From assembly GCF_019428685.1 (NCBI RefSeq), contig NZ_CP080095.1, positions 1,922,001 through 1,986,000 on the forward strand: a stretch of 64,000 nt of DNA, in the 5' to 3' direction. This document shows, piece by piece, positions 27,348 to 35,543 of this stretch. Source of the DNA: Paraburkholderia edwinii (lineage in GTDB: Bacteria; Pseudomonadota; Gammaproteobacteria; Burkholderiales; Burkholderiaceae). A program made the translations under genes and the position numbers. Positions within the stretch are counted from its first letter, which is position 1; each line of letters opens with the position of its first letter. Under the pieces are notes generated by a model that saw only the letters and a list, made by a program, of their open reading frames with translations, searched no databases and was not told the origin of the DNA.

Positions 27348-29362
27348 AGCTCGCGCATCGGCTGATCCGTTCGTATTCGATCTATACGCTCGGCTTCCTG
27401 CTTTTTATTTATATTGCGTGGCGCATTGAAGCGGCGAATGGGCCCGGCATGTGGGTCGGTTACGTGTTTCTGTTCGTACCGATCGCGGTATATGCCGTGA
27501 TCGGCTTGCTGTCGCGCACGTCGGATCTCGTCGAATACTACGTGGCGGGGCGGCGCGTGCCGTCGGCGTTCAATGGCATGGCGACCGCGGCCGACTGGCT
27601 TTCCGCGGCATCGTTTATCGGTCTGGCGGGCTCGCTCTACGCGACTGGATACGATGGCCTCGCTTACATGATGGGCTGGACGGGCGGCTACTGCCTCGTC
27701 GCATTTCTGCTCGCGCCGTACGTGCGCAAACTCGCGCGCTATACGATTCCCGACTTCCTCGGCACGCGGTTTTCGAGCAACGCGGTGCGCGGCCTCGCGG
27801 CACTCTCGGCGATTCTCTGTTCGTTCGTGTATCTGGTTGCGCAGATTCAGGGCGTCGGGCTGATTGCGACGCGCTTTATCGGCGTCGATTTCGCGATCGG
27901 GATTTTCTGCGGACTGGCGGGCATTCTCGTGTGCTCGTTTTTGGGCGGCATGCGCGCGGTGACGTGGACGCAGGTCGCGCAGTACATCATTCTGATTGCC
28001 GCGATCCTGATTCCGGTCTCGATGATTGCGCACAAGGACGGGCTCGGCTGGGTGCCGCAGTTCAACTACGGGCGCGTGATGGAGCGTGTCGAAGCGCTCG
28101 AGCGCGATGTGCGCAATGCGCCGCAGGAGCAGGCGGTGCGCGATGTGTATCGGCAGCGCGCGGCGCAGATGCAGACGGAGATCGACGCGTTGCCGCAGTC
28201 GTTCGTCGATGAGAAGAACGCGTTGACGCAGCGGCTCGATGAACTGCGCCGGCGTAACGGGCCGCTGCGCGAGATCGCGGAACTCGAACGCACGCTTGCG
28301 CGGTTTCCACGCGACGCGGCCGCGGCGCGCATCGTATGGACGCAGCAACGCGACGAACTGCTTGCGCTGGCTGCGCCGCCCGTGCCGATGCACGAGCCGT
28401 TTCCCGATGAAGGCGAAGAGGAACGACGCGTGCACAAACGCAATTTTCTTTCGCTGCTGCTGTGCCTTTCGTTGGGGACCGCGAGCCTGCCGCATATTTT
28501 GACGCGCTATAACACGACGACGTCGGTCGCGTCCGCGCGGCGCTCGGTGGGGTGGACGCTGTTTTTTGTCGCGCTGTTCTATCTGACCGTGCCGGTGCTT
28601 GCGGTGCTGATCAAGTACGACATCCTGACGAATCTTGTCGGCGATCGCTTTTCGGATTTGCCGCAGTGGGTGATGCAGTGGCGCAAGGTCGAGCCTTATC
28701 TGATCAGTATCGCGGACCTGAACGGCGACGGCATCGTGCGCTGGAGCGAGATCCAGATGCAGCCCGATATGGTTGTGCTGGCGGCGCCGGAAATCGCAGG
28801 GCTGCCGTATGTGATGTCGGGATTGATCGCCGCGGGCGCGCTGGCTGCGGCGCTTTCGACCGCGGATGGTCTGTTGCTGACGATCGCGAATGCGCTGTCG
28901 CACGACGTCTACTACCACATGGTTGATCCGGAGGCATCGAGTCAGCGGCGCGTGACGATCTCGAAGATTCTGCTGCTGGGTGTGGCGTTGTTTGCGTCGT
29001 ATGTCGCGTCGTTGAATACGGGGAACATTCTGTTTCTGGTGGGCGCGGCGTTTTCGCTGGCGGCGTCGAGTCTGTTTCCGGTGCTCGTGCTGGGCGTGTT
29101 CTGGAAGCGGACGACGCGTCTGGGCGCGGTGGCCGGGATGGTGGCGGGGCTTGCGGTGTGCGTGTATTACATCGTGTCGACGTATCCGTACTTCACGCAG
29201 ATGACGGGGTTTGCGGGACCGAGATGGTTTGGGATCGAGCCGATCAGTTCCGGCGTGTTTGGTGTGCCGGCGGGGTTTGTGGTGGCGATTGTGGTGAGTC
29301 TGGTGGACCGGAAGCCGGATGCTTATACGCGGGCGTTGGTGGACTATATCCGGCACCCTTGA
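27344..29362 (+). CDS. Sodium:solute symporter (ActP/VC_2705-like) with EF-hand-like loop
   Basis: 672 residues, SSS family (acetate-type permease subgroup). The N-terminal half has the SSS core (LVEYYVAGRRVPSAFNGMATAADWLSAASFIG in pieces; the sodium-site region near WLSAASF). Between helices lies a large hydrophilic, coiled-coil-like insert at about residues 245-345, rich in E/R/Q, longer than in ActP (549 aa). Residues 458-469 read DLNGDGIVRWSE, a full EF-hand calcium loop (D458, N460, D462, G463, E469). Starts 4 bp inside the DUF4212 gene. Probable substrate: acetate or another short carboxylate, given acs next door. Confidence 0.88.
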   Translation: MKLAHRLIRSYSIYTLGFLLFIYIAWRIEAANGPGMWVGYVFLFVPIAVYAVIGLLSRTSDLVEYYVAGRRVPSAFNGMATAADWLSAASFIGLAGSLYATGYDGLAYMMGWTGGYCLVAFLLAPYVRKLARYTIPDFLGTRFSSNAVRGLAALSAILCSFVYLVAQIQGVGLIATRFIGVDFAIGIFCGLAGILVCSFLGGMRAVTWTQVAQYIILIAAILIPVSMIAHKDGLGWVPQFNYGRVMERVEALERDVRNAPQEQAVRDVYRQRAAQMQTEIDALPQSFVDEKNALTQRLDELRRRNGPLREIAELERTLARFPRDAAAARIVWTQQRDELLALAAPPVPMHEPFPDEGEEERRVHKRNFLSLLLCLSLGTASLPHILTRYNTTTSVASARRSVGWTLFFVALFYLTVPVLAVLIKYDILTNLVGDRFSDLPQWVMQWRKVEPYLISIADLNGDGIVRWSEIQMQPDMVVLAAPEIAGLPYVMSGLIAAGALAAALSTADGLLLTIANALSHDVYYHMVDPEASSQRRVTISKILLLGVALFASYVASLNTGNILFLVGAAFSLAASSLFPVLVLGVFWKRTTRLGAVAGMVAGLAVCVYYIVSTYPYFTQMTGFAGPRWFGIEPISSGVFGVPAGFVVAIVVSLVDRKPDAYTRALVDYIRHP

Positions 29363-29462
29363 GCGGGTGCTGGGTGGGCAGTTGCGTTGCCGTTCCGCGG
29401 AGGTTCATAGGCCCGTCCGGCCGTCGGCTGTTCGGGATATGGGCGCGCGCCCAGGAGTTTGC

Positions 29463-29468
29463 TATAAT
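29463..29468 (+). promoter_or_regulatory. -10 element of the tRNA-Ser gene
   Basis: Consensus TATAAT lies 13 bp before the tRNA, in the sequence TTTGCTATAATGCG. No good -35 hexamer sits at standard spacing. Confidence 0.6.
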
Positions 29469-29481
29469 GCGCGTCCCCGCC

Positions 29482-29572
29482 GGAGAGATGGATGAGCGGT
29501 TTAAGTCGCACGCCTGGAAAGCGTGTATAGGTTAATAGCCTATCCGGGGTTCGAATCCCCGTCTCTCCGCCA
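29482..29572 (+). tRNA. tRNA-Ser (anticodon GGA)
   Basis: Acceptor stem GGAGAGA (29482-29488) pairs with TCTCTCC (29562-29568), followed by G and an encoded CCA. The anticodon stem-loop CACGC-CTGGAAA-GCGTG gives anticodon GGA (reads UCC/UCU). A long variable arm (about TATAGGTTAATAGCCTA) is typical for tRNA-Ser, and the T-arm GGGGTTCGAATCCCC is perfect. 91 nt. A clear terminator follows. Confidence 0.98.
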
Positions 29573-29583
29573 GGAATATATGG

Positions 29584-29616
29584 AAGGCTCCGCATCTGCG
29601 GAGCCTTTTTCTTTTG
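29584..29616 (+). terminator. Terminator after tRNA-Ser
   Basis: AAGGCTCCGCA (29584-29594) pairs with TGCGGAGCCTT (29597-29607), followed by TTTCTTTT. It lies 11 bp after the tRNA CCA. Confidence 0.9.
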
Positions 29617-30329
29617 GGGTGGTCGATTGACTACCTCGAAGTCACCGGTTGTCAGGTCTCTGCCTCGAAAGATGTTTCGCCCATAGCTCCGGAAAAACTA
29701 TCGATATCGATCGCGTCTTATATGGATAGGTTGGAGTCTTTGCATGACTTGAAGCGTAGTGTCATTTCACAAAATTTTCGTTGTGTGTGCAACAAGTCGA
29801 TCTGTTTGCTTGCTCTGAAAACCAAACTCGTAATCCTCTCCGCGACTTGACCACCACCAACTACAAAGAACGTCCATTTTCCGTTCTCCATCCCTGCAAT
29901 TGCGTCACGCTCCGTGATTTTCCGGCGGGCACCATCTGCATTGATCCCGCCGATAAAAGGTAATTTTCAAGAAGGGAGCGGGACCATGGACTATCAAACA
30001 TTGCAACCATACACGTAGTTGCTTGAATATAAGAATGATCCAAGGTAGTGGATAAGCTATTGAGAATCATTGGGTATATCAAAACTGCAAATAAGAGAGC
30101 TTTGGGAAACTGGTATCCACAGCCCGTATGATCGGCACGCCAGAAAGACAATCCGTCTCAGAAGCCTTCTGCGGAATCACTCTAAAGATAAAGAGTTGAT
30201 CTGTGCGAGCTAAAAGACTGATACCATCTCTGGCTCCCGGCGCGTATGATCTTATGCGGTTGAAGCCCTTGCGCTCTGGGCATTAAACGGTGGAATACGA
30301 TTTAATCAAAACGAGTGGTCGGATAACCA
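29617..30329. other. AT-rich gene-free stretch after tRNA-Ser
   Basis: 713 bp of visibly lower GC (the 60-base lines at 29701 and 30001 are 43% and 38% G+C, against 63% in a typical line at 36001). Small open frames here have no Shine-Dalgarno or recognisable sequence. No integrase remnant or transposon end was identified. It may be a scar or flank of an island integrated behind the tRNA; that is inference. Confidence 0.5.
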
Positions 30330-30863
30330 ATGATGAAGCCTTCTCCGATTTTGAGCGCGGAAGAAGCCGAGGCTTTAATCCACGCGCATAAATTAACGAT
30401 ACGTCCGATGGAATGGGTGCGGAAGAAAAGCGCATCGAATCCCCAGTGGCTTGAGTTCGTTTCCGTTTGCAGGATCCAAAGCGAAATTCGCGAAGATCTC
30501 TTCTTTCGCTCTCAGTTTCGCGCGGCGAAGACGGAGGCCATTGGGACAGCATCCATAGAGTTTGCGCCCATATATAACGCCGCCATACTGGCGGGAGGCG
30601 AACGAATATTCGCACTCGATGCTGACAACACACCTCATTCGAACAGAGTAGGGCGGGGCATGGCGTGGTACAGGAAGACCCTTCGCGGACGATTTCATCT
30701 TCACCGTTGGTGCGATGAGGGATATGGATACGCTGAGCCGGTCGATGAAGACCTCAATGACATAGAATTGCTCGTAAACCGCTTCCTCGGCTTGGCCAAT
30801 TTATCCCTCATTGATGGATTCAGGCATTCACTCAACGGCATGCAACTGAGCTTGAACATATGA
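30330..30863 (+). CDS. DUF6978-like protein, first gene of an overlapping pair
   Basis: 177 residues, soluble. The order of conserved-looking segments, ERIFALDADNTPHSNRVGRG, then GRFHLHRWCDEGYGYAEPVDEDLND and a C-terminal helix, resembles the DUF6978 family, in which a dipeptide-HLH-type core with an EGYG run precedes a short helical tail. This assignment is from memory of that pattern and is moderate. GC is lower than the chromosome. It ends with a 4-bp overlap (ATGA) with the DUF1828/DUF1829 gene, so the two are translationally coupled. Start ATG 30330, with a second ATG next to it; Shine-Dalgarno weak. Role unknown. Confidence 0.6.
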   Translation: MMKPSPILSAEEAEALIHAHKLTIRPMEWVRKKSASNPQWLEFVSVCRIQSEIREDLFFRSQFRAAKTEAIGTASIEFAPIYNAAILAGGERIFALDADNTPHSNRVGRGMAWYRKTLRGRFHLHRWCDEGYGYAEPVDEDLNDIELLVNRFLGLANLSLIDGFRHSLNGMQLSLNI

Positions 30864-31630
30864 ACTGCGACCGACTTCGTGCAATTACAGGGTGGCACTG
30901 CATCCCAGCAGGAACAGGTGCAGTGAGAGCGGTTGCGCCTTTCACGTTGGGCCGTGACGGCCGTCATGCAACGTTCTATCTTGCTCAACCGTCTGAAGGC
31001 ACCTTCTACCTTACGGACGGAGGTGAGAGCGCCATGCACGCAGCACAATCCGGGGTCGACATCACCAAGTCACGGCTCGATGTCCTCAACAAAACCGCCG
31101 GCGTGCATTTCGCGCATTTCGGCCCGGATTTGGCGATTACGGCGTCTGGACCAATCGACGAGGCCGAAGTCGCGCTATGGGACGCTGTGAAATTAGCGAT
31201 GTCCCTTTCGTTCTCAAGCGAAAAATGGATGCCAAAGCTCGATCACATCAGGTTCCGTTCGCTTGTGGAGAAGACGTTGGCAGGTAGCGTCGGCCAAGGC
31301 CGTATCAAGACCGGTTATCGTGTGATTGGCATCAGCGGGCATGCCGTCGAGTTTCCACTGGCATTACGGTCAGCAAATGATTCCATATTCCTGATCGAGC
31401 CAATCGCCCTACTTAGCGGTGAAAAAATTGACTGGGGCCGCGTTCATCAGGTCTACGGCAAACTGGCCGACGTGAAGCAGGCAGACTCGGTTACCAATCG
31501 GGTCGTGGTATTCGAGGACGGAGCCGGCGCGGCGGAGTTCGGACGCGCTGCGACGTTGCTCGCGCAGAATGCCGAGATTACTACGCTTGGCGGCTTGCCC
31601 GATTGGTCGCAGCGGGTTTTGGCCGCATAG
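30860..31630 (+). CDS. DUF1828/DUF1829 protein, second gene of the pair
   Basis: 256 residues. N-terminal half: GRDGRHATFYLAQPSEGTFYLTDGGESAMHA matches DUF1828 (a short beta-rich domain with a TFYLTDGG core), and the C-terminal half (FPLALRSANDSIFLIEPI, then NRVVVFEDG) matches DUF1829, the usual partner domain. Function is not established; such proteins are scattered in accessory regions. It overlaps the upstream gene by 4 bp. GC is slightly below the chromosome. The pair and tRNA context suggest an accessory module, possibly toxin-antitoxin or defence, but no catalytic residues are seen. Confidence 0.7.
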   Translation: MNCDRLRAITGWHCIPAGTGAVRAVAPFTLGRDGRHATFYLAQPSEGTFYLTDGGESAMHAAQSGVDITKSRLDVLNKTAGVHFAHFGPDLAITASGPIDEAEVALWDAVKLAMSLSFSSEKWMPKLDHIRFRSLVEKTLAGSVGQGRIKTGYRVIGISGHAVEFPLALRSANDSIFLIEPIALLSGEKIDWGRVHQVYGKLADVKQADSVTNRVVVFEDGAGAAEFGRAATLLAQNAEITTLGGLPDWSQRVLAA

Positions 31631-31673
31631 ACAAGCGTTGATCGGCGGAACGAATAGATCGACGACGCCGTCA

Positions 31674-32378
31674 TCATCCCGCTTTCGGCCGCCCCACCAC
31701 CAACACCCTCCAATACTGCCCCAGCGCATCGTAATCACACGCAATAAGCTCCATCGTCCAATCCGGTCGATCGAGCAGCTGGTCATCTGAGCAGTTCGAG
31801 TAAGAGAAAACAAGCTTCCCGCCCGGCCGTAGATAACCCGCAGCCTCATCAAAAAACCGCCTCGTCAACTCCCCATTCGCACTCGCCAGCGTCCGTTCCT
31901 CAACACTCACCATCGGCTTGTGCACGAACGGCTGATTGAAAATAACCGCATCGAAGCGTTGTCCTTTGAACGCCTCAAACAGATCCGAGCAGACAAATTC
32001 AGCCTCGAGCCCATTGCGTTGCGCGTTGTGCCGCGCCGCGACTACCGCAAGCTCATCGATATCCGATCCCGTCGCTTGCCAACCGAGCCGTGCGGCATGA
32101 AGCGTTAACGCGCCAGAACCACAGCCGAGTTCAAGCAGGGAGCCCGTCGGTTCACTGAGTCCCGCAGCCGACCAGTTCTTGCAAAAGAACTCCGTCGCGC
32201 TGCCAGGCCGCGGCGGATACACGCCGCCAGGCACCATCAACTCGAGCCCTGCAAAATTGAAGTGTCCGCCGCGATTGATGGCTTCGAGCGTGTCCTGATA
32301 ACCGGCGTAAAACGCCAGCGCAGGTTTCTTCGCAATAGCCGTTTCGAGCAATGTCGTCAGTGGTGAACGATCAAGCAT
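31674..32378 (-). CDS. Class I SAM-dependent methyltransferase
   Basis: 234 residues. Motif I ELGCGSG at 83-89, acidic motif II TGSDID at about 103-108, and motif IV NQPF at 148-151 (N-x-P-F, like N6-adenine or PrmC-type N5-glutamine methyltransferases). Substrate not determinable: RNA, protein or small molecule. The ATG at 32378 was chosen because GGAG lies seven bases upstream; an in-frame ATG at 32411 would add 11 residues. It converges with the DUF1828/1829 gene, 43 bp away. Neighbours give no hint. Confidence 0.8.
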   Translation of the reverse strand: MLDRSPLTTLLETAIAKKPALAFYAGYQDTLEAINRGGHFNFAGLELMVPGGVYPPRPGSATEFFCKNWSAAGLSEPTGSLLELGCGSGALTLHAARLGWQATGSDIDELAVVAARHNAQRNGLEAEFVCSDLFEAFKGQRFDAVIFNQPFVHKPMVSVEERTLASANGELTRRFFDEAAGYLRPGGKLVFSYSNCSDDQLLDRPDWTMELIACDYDALGQYWRVLVVGRPKAG

Positions 32379-32560
32379 GATGTCGCTCCACAGATAGAAT
32401 TGTTTGGACATGCAGGCCCGTCACGCGCAGCGGCAAACGCCTGGCATTCAAATTCAAGCGAACGCACAGCGATCGAGCAAGCCTGCATGACCAAGACTAA
32501 AGCGAGCGAATTAGCTGGAAGTTAGACGAAGACAAGACCGGAGAACGCAGCAGCAAGGCC

Positions 32561-33169
32561 TCACTGCCTCTTGATAACCATATGCCGATAAACAATCGTC
32601 CACACCGTCAACGCGACATACACCGCATATCCAACGTAGGTCGAGACACGATGCGCGTCATCACTGTCAAACGACAAAACCACCGCTAGCCGCGCGACGT
32701 TTTCACAAACGAGGCCGATACCCCAAACCGCCGTCATCACTCGAATGGATCTCGCGAGCGCTGGCCGACTCAGCCACATCACATCGAATTCGGCCTCGCG
32801 TCCTTGCCGCTCACGCGACAGCGTCGAGCGCGCGAGATAAAAAACAAGCGGCCGATTGAGCGGAAGCGACAGCAAAAAAGACAAACCAACAATGCCGCTC
32901 ACCAAAGGCTCCCGCGCCGCGCGCAATGCATCGGCAGCCCCAGACGCAAAGACCAGCAACGACATCGCGATACTCGCCAGCACGAGCGCACTCAACGCAT
33001 CGAAGTGTCGATAACGCAAAAGATCGATACCGATCCACGCGAGCAGCGGAACGGAAGAGGCGAGCAATGCACCAAGCAGTCCGACATGCGGCAAAGCAAT
33101 GCGATACGCCGCCGTCGGCAATACAACATTGATGAAAAACGCCAACGTATAACGAACGGAGGGGATCAT
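32561..33169 (-). CDS. VC0807-type integral membrane protein
   Basis: 202 residues, about six membrane helices. The stretch FFINVVLPTAAYRIALPHVG near the N terminus and LPLNRPLVFYLARS in the middle match the VC0807 (intracellular-septation-like) family, of unknown role. Start at 33167-33169, AGGAAG seven bases upstream; a longer frame from 33187 is less likely. Stands alone, minus strand, upstream of the methyltransferase with a 182-bp gap. Confidence 0.75.
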   Translation of the reverse strand: MIPSVRYTLAFFINVVLPTAAYRIALPHVGLLGALLASSVPLLAWIGIDLLRYRHFDALSALVLASIAMSLLVFASGAADALRAAREPLVSGIVGLSFLLSLPLNRPLVFYLARSTLSRERQGREAEFDVMWLSRPALARSIRVMTAVWGIGLVCENVARLAVVLSFDSDDAHRVSTYVGYAVYVALTVWTIVYRHMVIKRQ

Positions 33170-33395
33170 CGTGACTTCCTGCTTCAAGTGGGTCAGGTGT
33201 CGCGAGCGAGATGCAAGAAAGCATCCGGAGTATATCTGTTCAACTTGCCGTCAAATCCTTGTAAGAAGCGGGCGCACGCACGGCCCCATACAAGCGCCCG
33301 CGTCGCTGAACAACTTCTCCACCAGAGGTATAGTCGCGGCCTCTCCGCATCTCGCGGTGAGCGCTCTTGCGATTTGTTAGGAATCTGGAGGATTT

Positions 33396-33662
33396 ATGGC
33401 TTTCAATCACCGTGGCTTTCGGGTCACTGTCGATATGGCGCCCGATGCAACCGGCACTCAATGGCATTGCGAGGCCACGATCGAGGGCATTGAAGAGCGC
33501 ACAAGGCAGGCTCATATCCCGGGCGTCGACGTGACAATCCCGAAGCTGAAAATGGATGTGCTGATGGCGATGAGCATCGTCGAGCGCAATGCCGTGACGT
33601 CGATTGACGATTGGTATTCAGCACAGCCCTCAGCGGATCGACCGCCGCGCGAGCTTCACTGA
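33396..33662 (+). CDS. Hypothetical protein, 88 aa
   Basis: MAFNHRGFRVTVDMAPDATG opening, mixed alpha/beta composition, no membrane segment or signal peptide. GGAGG is well placed before the ATG. It resembles short Burkholderia-type stress-linked proteins by general pattern, but no family can be named. It lies after an AT-rich promoter-like stretch. Function unknown. Confidence 0.65.
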   Translation: MAFNHRGFRVTVDMAPDATGTQWHCEATIEGIEERTRQAHIPGVDVTIPKLKMDVLMAMSIVERNAVTSIDDWYSAQPSADRPPRELH

Positions 33663-33847
33663 CCGGCGCTAGCTGTCAGTACCGTAAGAGAGGCGGCAAC
33701 CCTGTCGCGATGACGCAAAATCACGACATCGCAGGAGGAGACAAATTGACGCACCGCCGCAGCCAGCAAGACCTAAGCAAGCTTACGGGTTTCGTCATAC
33801 TCAAGCTTCGGGTAAGCTAAAAGAAGATCAAAACCGGGGAGCAGTGA

Positions 33848-34042
33848 ATGACGCTCAGAATTACAACTGTCACAATCAATCGCGACGTCCATCCAAATAC
33901 CGTCTTCGTGGTTCTGCAAAATCCGGCGGGCGAGTCCGCGAAGGTGCAGATTCACTTTCAATCGAGCATGAACGTCAACGACTTCACGCTAAAAGAGCTC
34001 GAGCGCATGGCGCATGAAGAGCTCAAGCGTCTGGAAGACTGA
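33848..34042 (+). CDS. Hypothetical protein, 64 aa
   Basis: MTLRITTVTINRDVHPNTVFV and NDFTLKELERMAHEELKRLED: small soluble protein with a helical, charged C terminus. GGGGAG lies 8 bp before the ATG. No family recognised. Its tail faces the convergent yjbQ-like gene 16 bp away. Confidence 0.6.
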   Translation: MTLRITTVTINRDVHPNTVFVVLQNPAGESAKVQIHFQSSMNVNDFTLKELERMAHEELKRLED

Positions 34043-34058
34043 CAGACCGTCAACCCGG

Positions 34059-34478
34059 TCAGGTTCCAAGCAGATGCAGCACGATATCGCGCGTCGACGG
34101 GTCGCGCCGATGCTCGAACAGGTAAATGCCTTGCCACGTACCGAGCACCAGGCGTCCTTCCTCGACGGGCACGGATAACTGCACCTGCGTCAATGCCGTG
34201 CGCAAATGCGCGGGCATATCGTCGAGTCCTTCCGTATCGTGCTCGTAGCGGCGCGCGTCTTCGGGCGCGATCGTCGCGAAGTATCGCTCGATGTCCCTTT
34301 GCACCGATGGGTCCGCGTTCTCCTGAATCAGCAGCGAAGCCGACGTATGCCGGCAAAAAATCGTCAGCAAGCCGACCTCGATCGCCTGTTCCGCAACAAA
34401 CTGCCTGATCTGCTTCGTGATATCGACGAGCCCGCGCGTGCGCGCCCGCACGTGCAGATGATGAAGCGCTTGTAGCAT
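34059..34478 (-). CDS. UPF0047 / YjbQ family protein
   Basis: 139 residues. IFCRHTSASLLIQENADPSVQRDIERYF and WQGIYLFEHR are the UPF0047/YjbQ signature. Members have weak thiamine phosphate synthase activity in E. coli work; the true role is unclear. Start ATG 34476-34478. Standalone, divergent from the gntR gene about 220 bp away. Confidence 0.88.
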   Translation of the reverse strand: MLQALHHLHVRARTRGLVDITKQIRQFVAEQAIEVGLLTIFCRHTSASLLIQENADPSVQRDIERYFATIAPEDARRYEHDTEGLDDMPAHLRTALTQVQLSVPVEEGRLVLGTWQGIYLFEHRRDPSTRDIVLHLLGT

Positions 34479-34650
34479 CTAAAACTCCCTAAAGCAGCCG
34501 CAACAGTTGAGGCGGCCATGCAAAGCAATCAAAGCAAAAAGAATCCTTAAAGCTCAAGCATAGGCGGCGCTGTGCATTCGCAGCAATCGCAAAGCGCCTA
34601 ACGCTTGCGCTCGATCATCGTTGTACAACCACGGGTAAACACCCACAGAA

Positions 34651-34668
34651 ACATCAGACATCTGATGT
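34651..34668. promoter_or_regulatory. Perfect palindromic operator upstream of gntR
   Basis: ACATCAGA-CA-TCTGATGT, 8-bp arms and 2-bp centre, with a related half-site (ATTAGACATCT) at 34692-34702 touching the gntR start codon. A TATATT hexamer overlaps the right arm (34668-34673), so binding would block a promoter. The size and symmetry fit a GntR-family dimer site; self-regulation is inferred. Confidence 0.75.
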
Positions 34669-34702
34669 ATATTCGGTCCGTTAGCGTACCCATTAGACAT
34701 CT

Positions 34703-35422
34703 ATGCGCCTGTCCGTCGAACACTCGATGAGCGAGAAGATCCAGGAATCGCTGATGTCGATGATTCGCGAACGCTCGCTTAAGCCGGGCGACCAGATCCC
34801 TACTGAAATGGAGCTTTGCGAGCTGTTAGGGGTCGGGCGGTCGAGCCTTCGCGAAGCGGTCGCGCAGATGATTTCGCATGGTCTGCTGTCGCGGGTTCAG
34901 GGTCGCGGCACCTTCATCAGACAAATTTCACTTAGATTGCAGGGCGGTCTTGATGATCTGATGTCTGTGACCGATATGATTCGCAGCGTCGGCGCGGTGC
35001 CGTCCACGTGCCGCATTCAGATCGAGCAGATCAAGGCGTCGGAGAGCCTCGCGGGCAAACTGCAAATCAACGTCGGCGATGATTGCGTGCGCATCGAACG
35101 TGTCCGCTGCGCCGACGACGCGATTGCCGCGTATTGCATCGATACCGTGCCGAAGGCTGTTTTCGATGCGGCCGGCGGCGATCTCGGCGAGTCGCTGTTT
35201 GCGATGTTCGCGCGCACGGGCCGCCGCCTGTCGCATACGCATACGTCGATCCAGCCGACCATCCTGACGCCGCGCGATCTGCCCGAACTCGGCGACGGCT
35301 TCGGTCTGTTTCTCCTGCTGGACGAAGTGGATTTCGATCAAAGCGGCGAGCCGCTTTGCTATAGCAACGACTACTACAACACGAGCATCTTCAAGTTCGA
35401 CCTGGTTCGCAAGAAGCGATAA
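34703..35422 (+). CDS. GntR-family regulator (HutC/UTRA type) of the sugar operon
   Basis: 239 residues. N-terminal winged helix: KIQESLMSMIRERSLKPGDQIPTEMELCELLGVGRSSLREAV; then RVQGRGTFI. The C-terminal domain (about 80-239) has the UTRA-like pattern of ligand-sensing GntR proteins. It is directly ahead of mtnK (121 bp) on the same strand and preceded by a perfect palindrome, so it most likely represses this operon until a sugar ligand binds. Confidence 0.85.
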   Translation: MRLSVEHSMSEKIQESLMSMIRERSLKPGDQIPTEMELCELLGVGRSSLREAVAQMISHGLLSRVQGRGTFIRQISLRLQGGLDDLMSVTDMIRSVGAVPSTCRIQIEQIKASESLAGKLQINVGDDCVRIERVRCADDAIAAYCIDTVPKAVFDAAGGDLGESLFAMFARTGRRLSHTHTSIQPTILTPRDLPELGDGFGLFLLLDEVDFDQSGEPLCYSNDYYNTSIFKFDLVRKKR

Positions 35423-35543
35423 CACGCCGGCGCGTAGTGCCTGGTGTAAGCGGCCTGGCGTAAGCGCTTAGCGCTAAAAGCCTGGCGTAAAAGCGCCAGT
35501 GAACGAACCGGGCATTGCGGTTCAACCGTGGAGGAGACAGTCC

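Noticed and set aside
29836..29846. CTCTCCGC short match to the tRNA-Ser 3' end, as an attachment site (also near 33340)
   Set aside because: Only 8-9 bases; too short and expected by chance, and no integrase was found.
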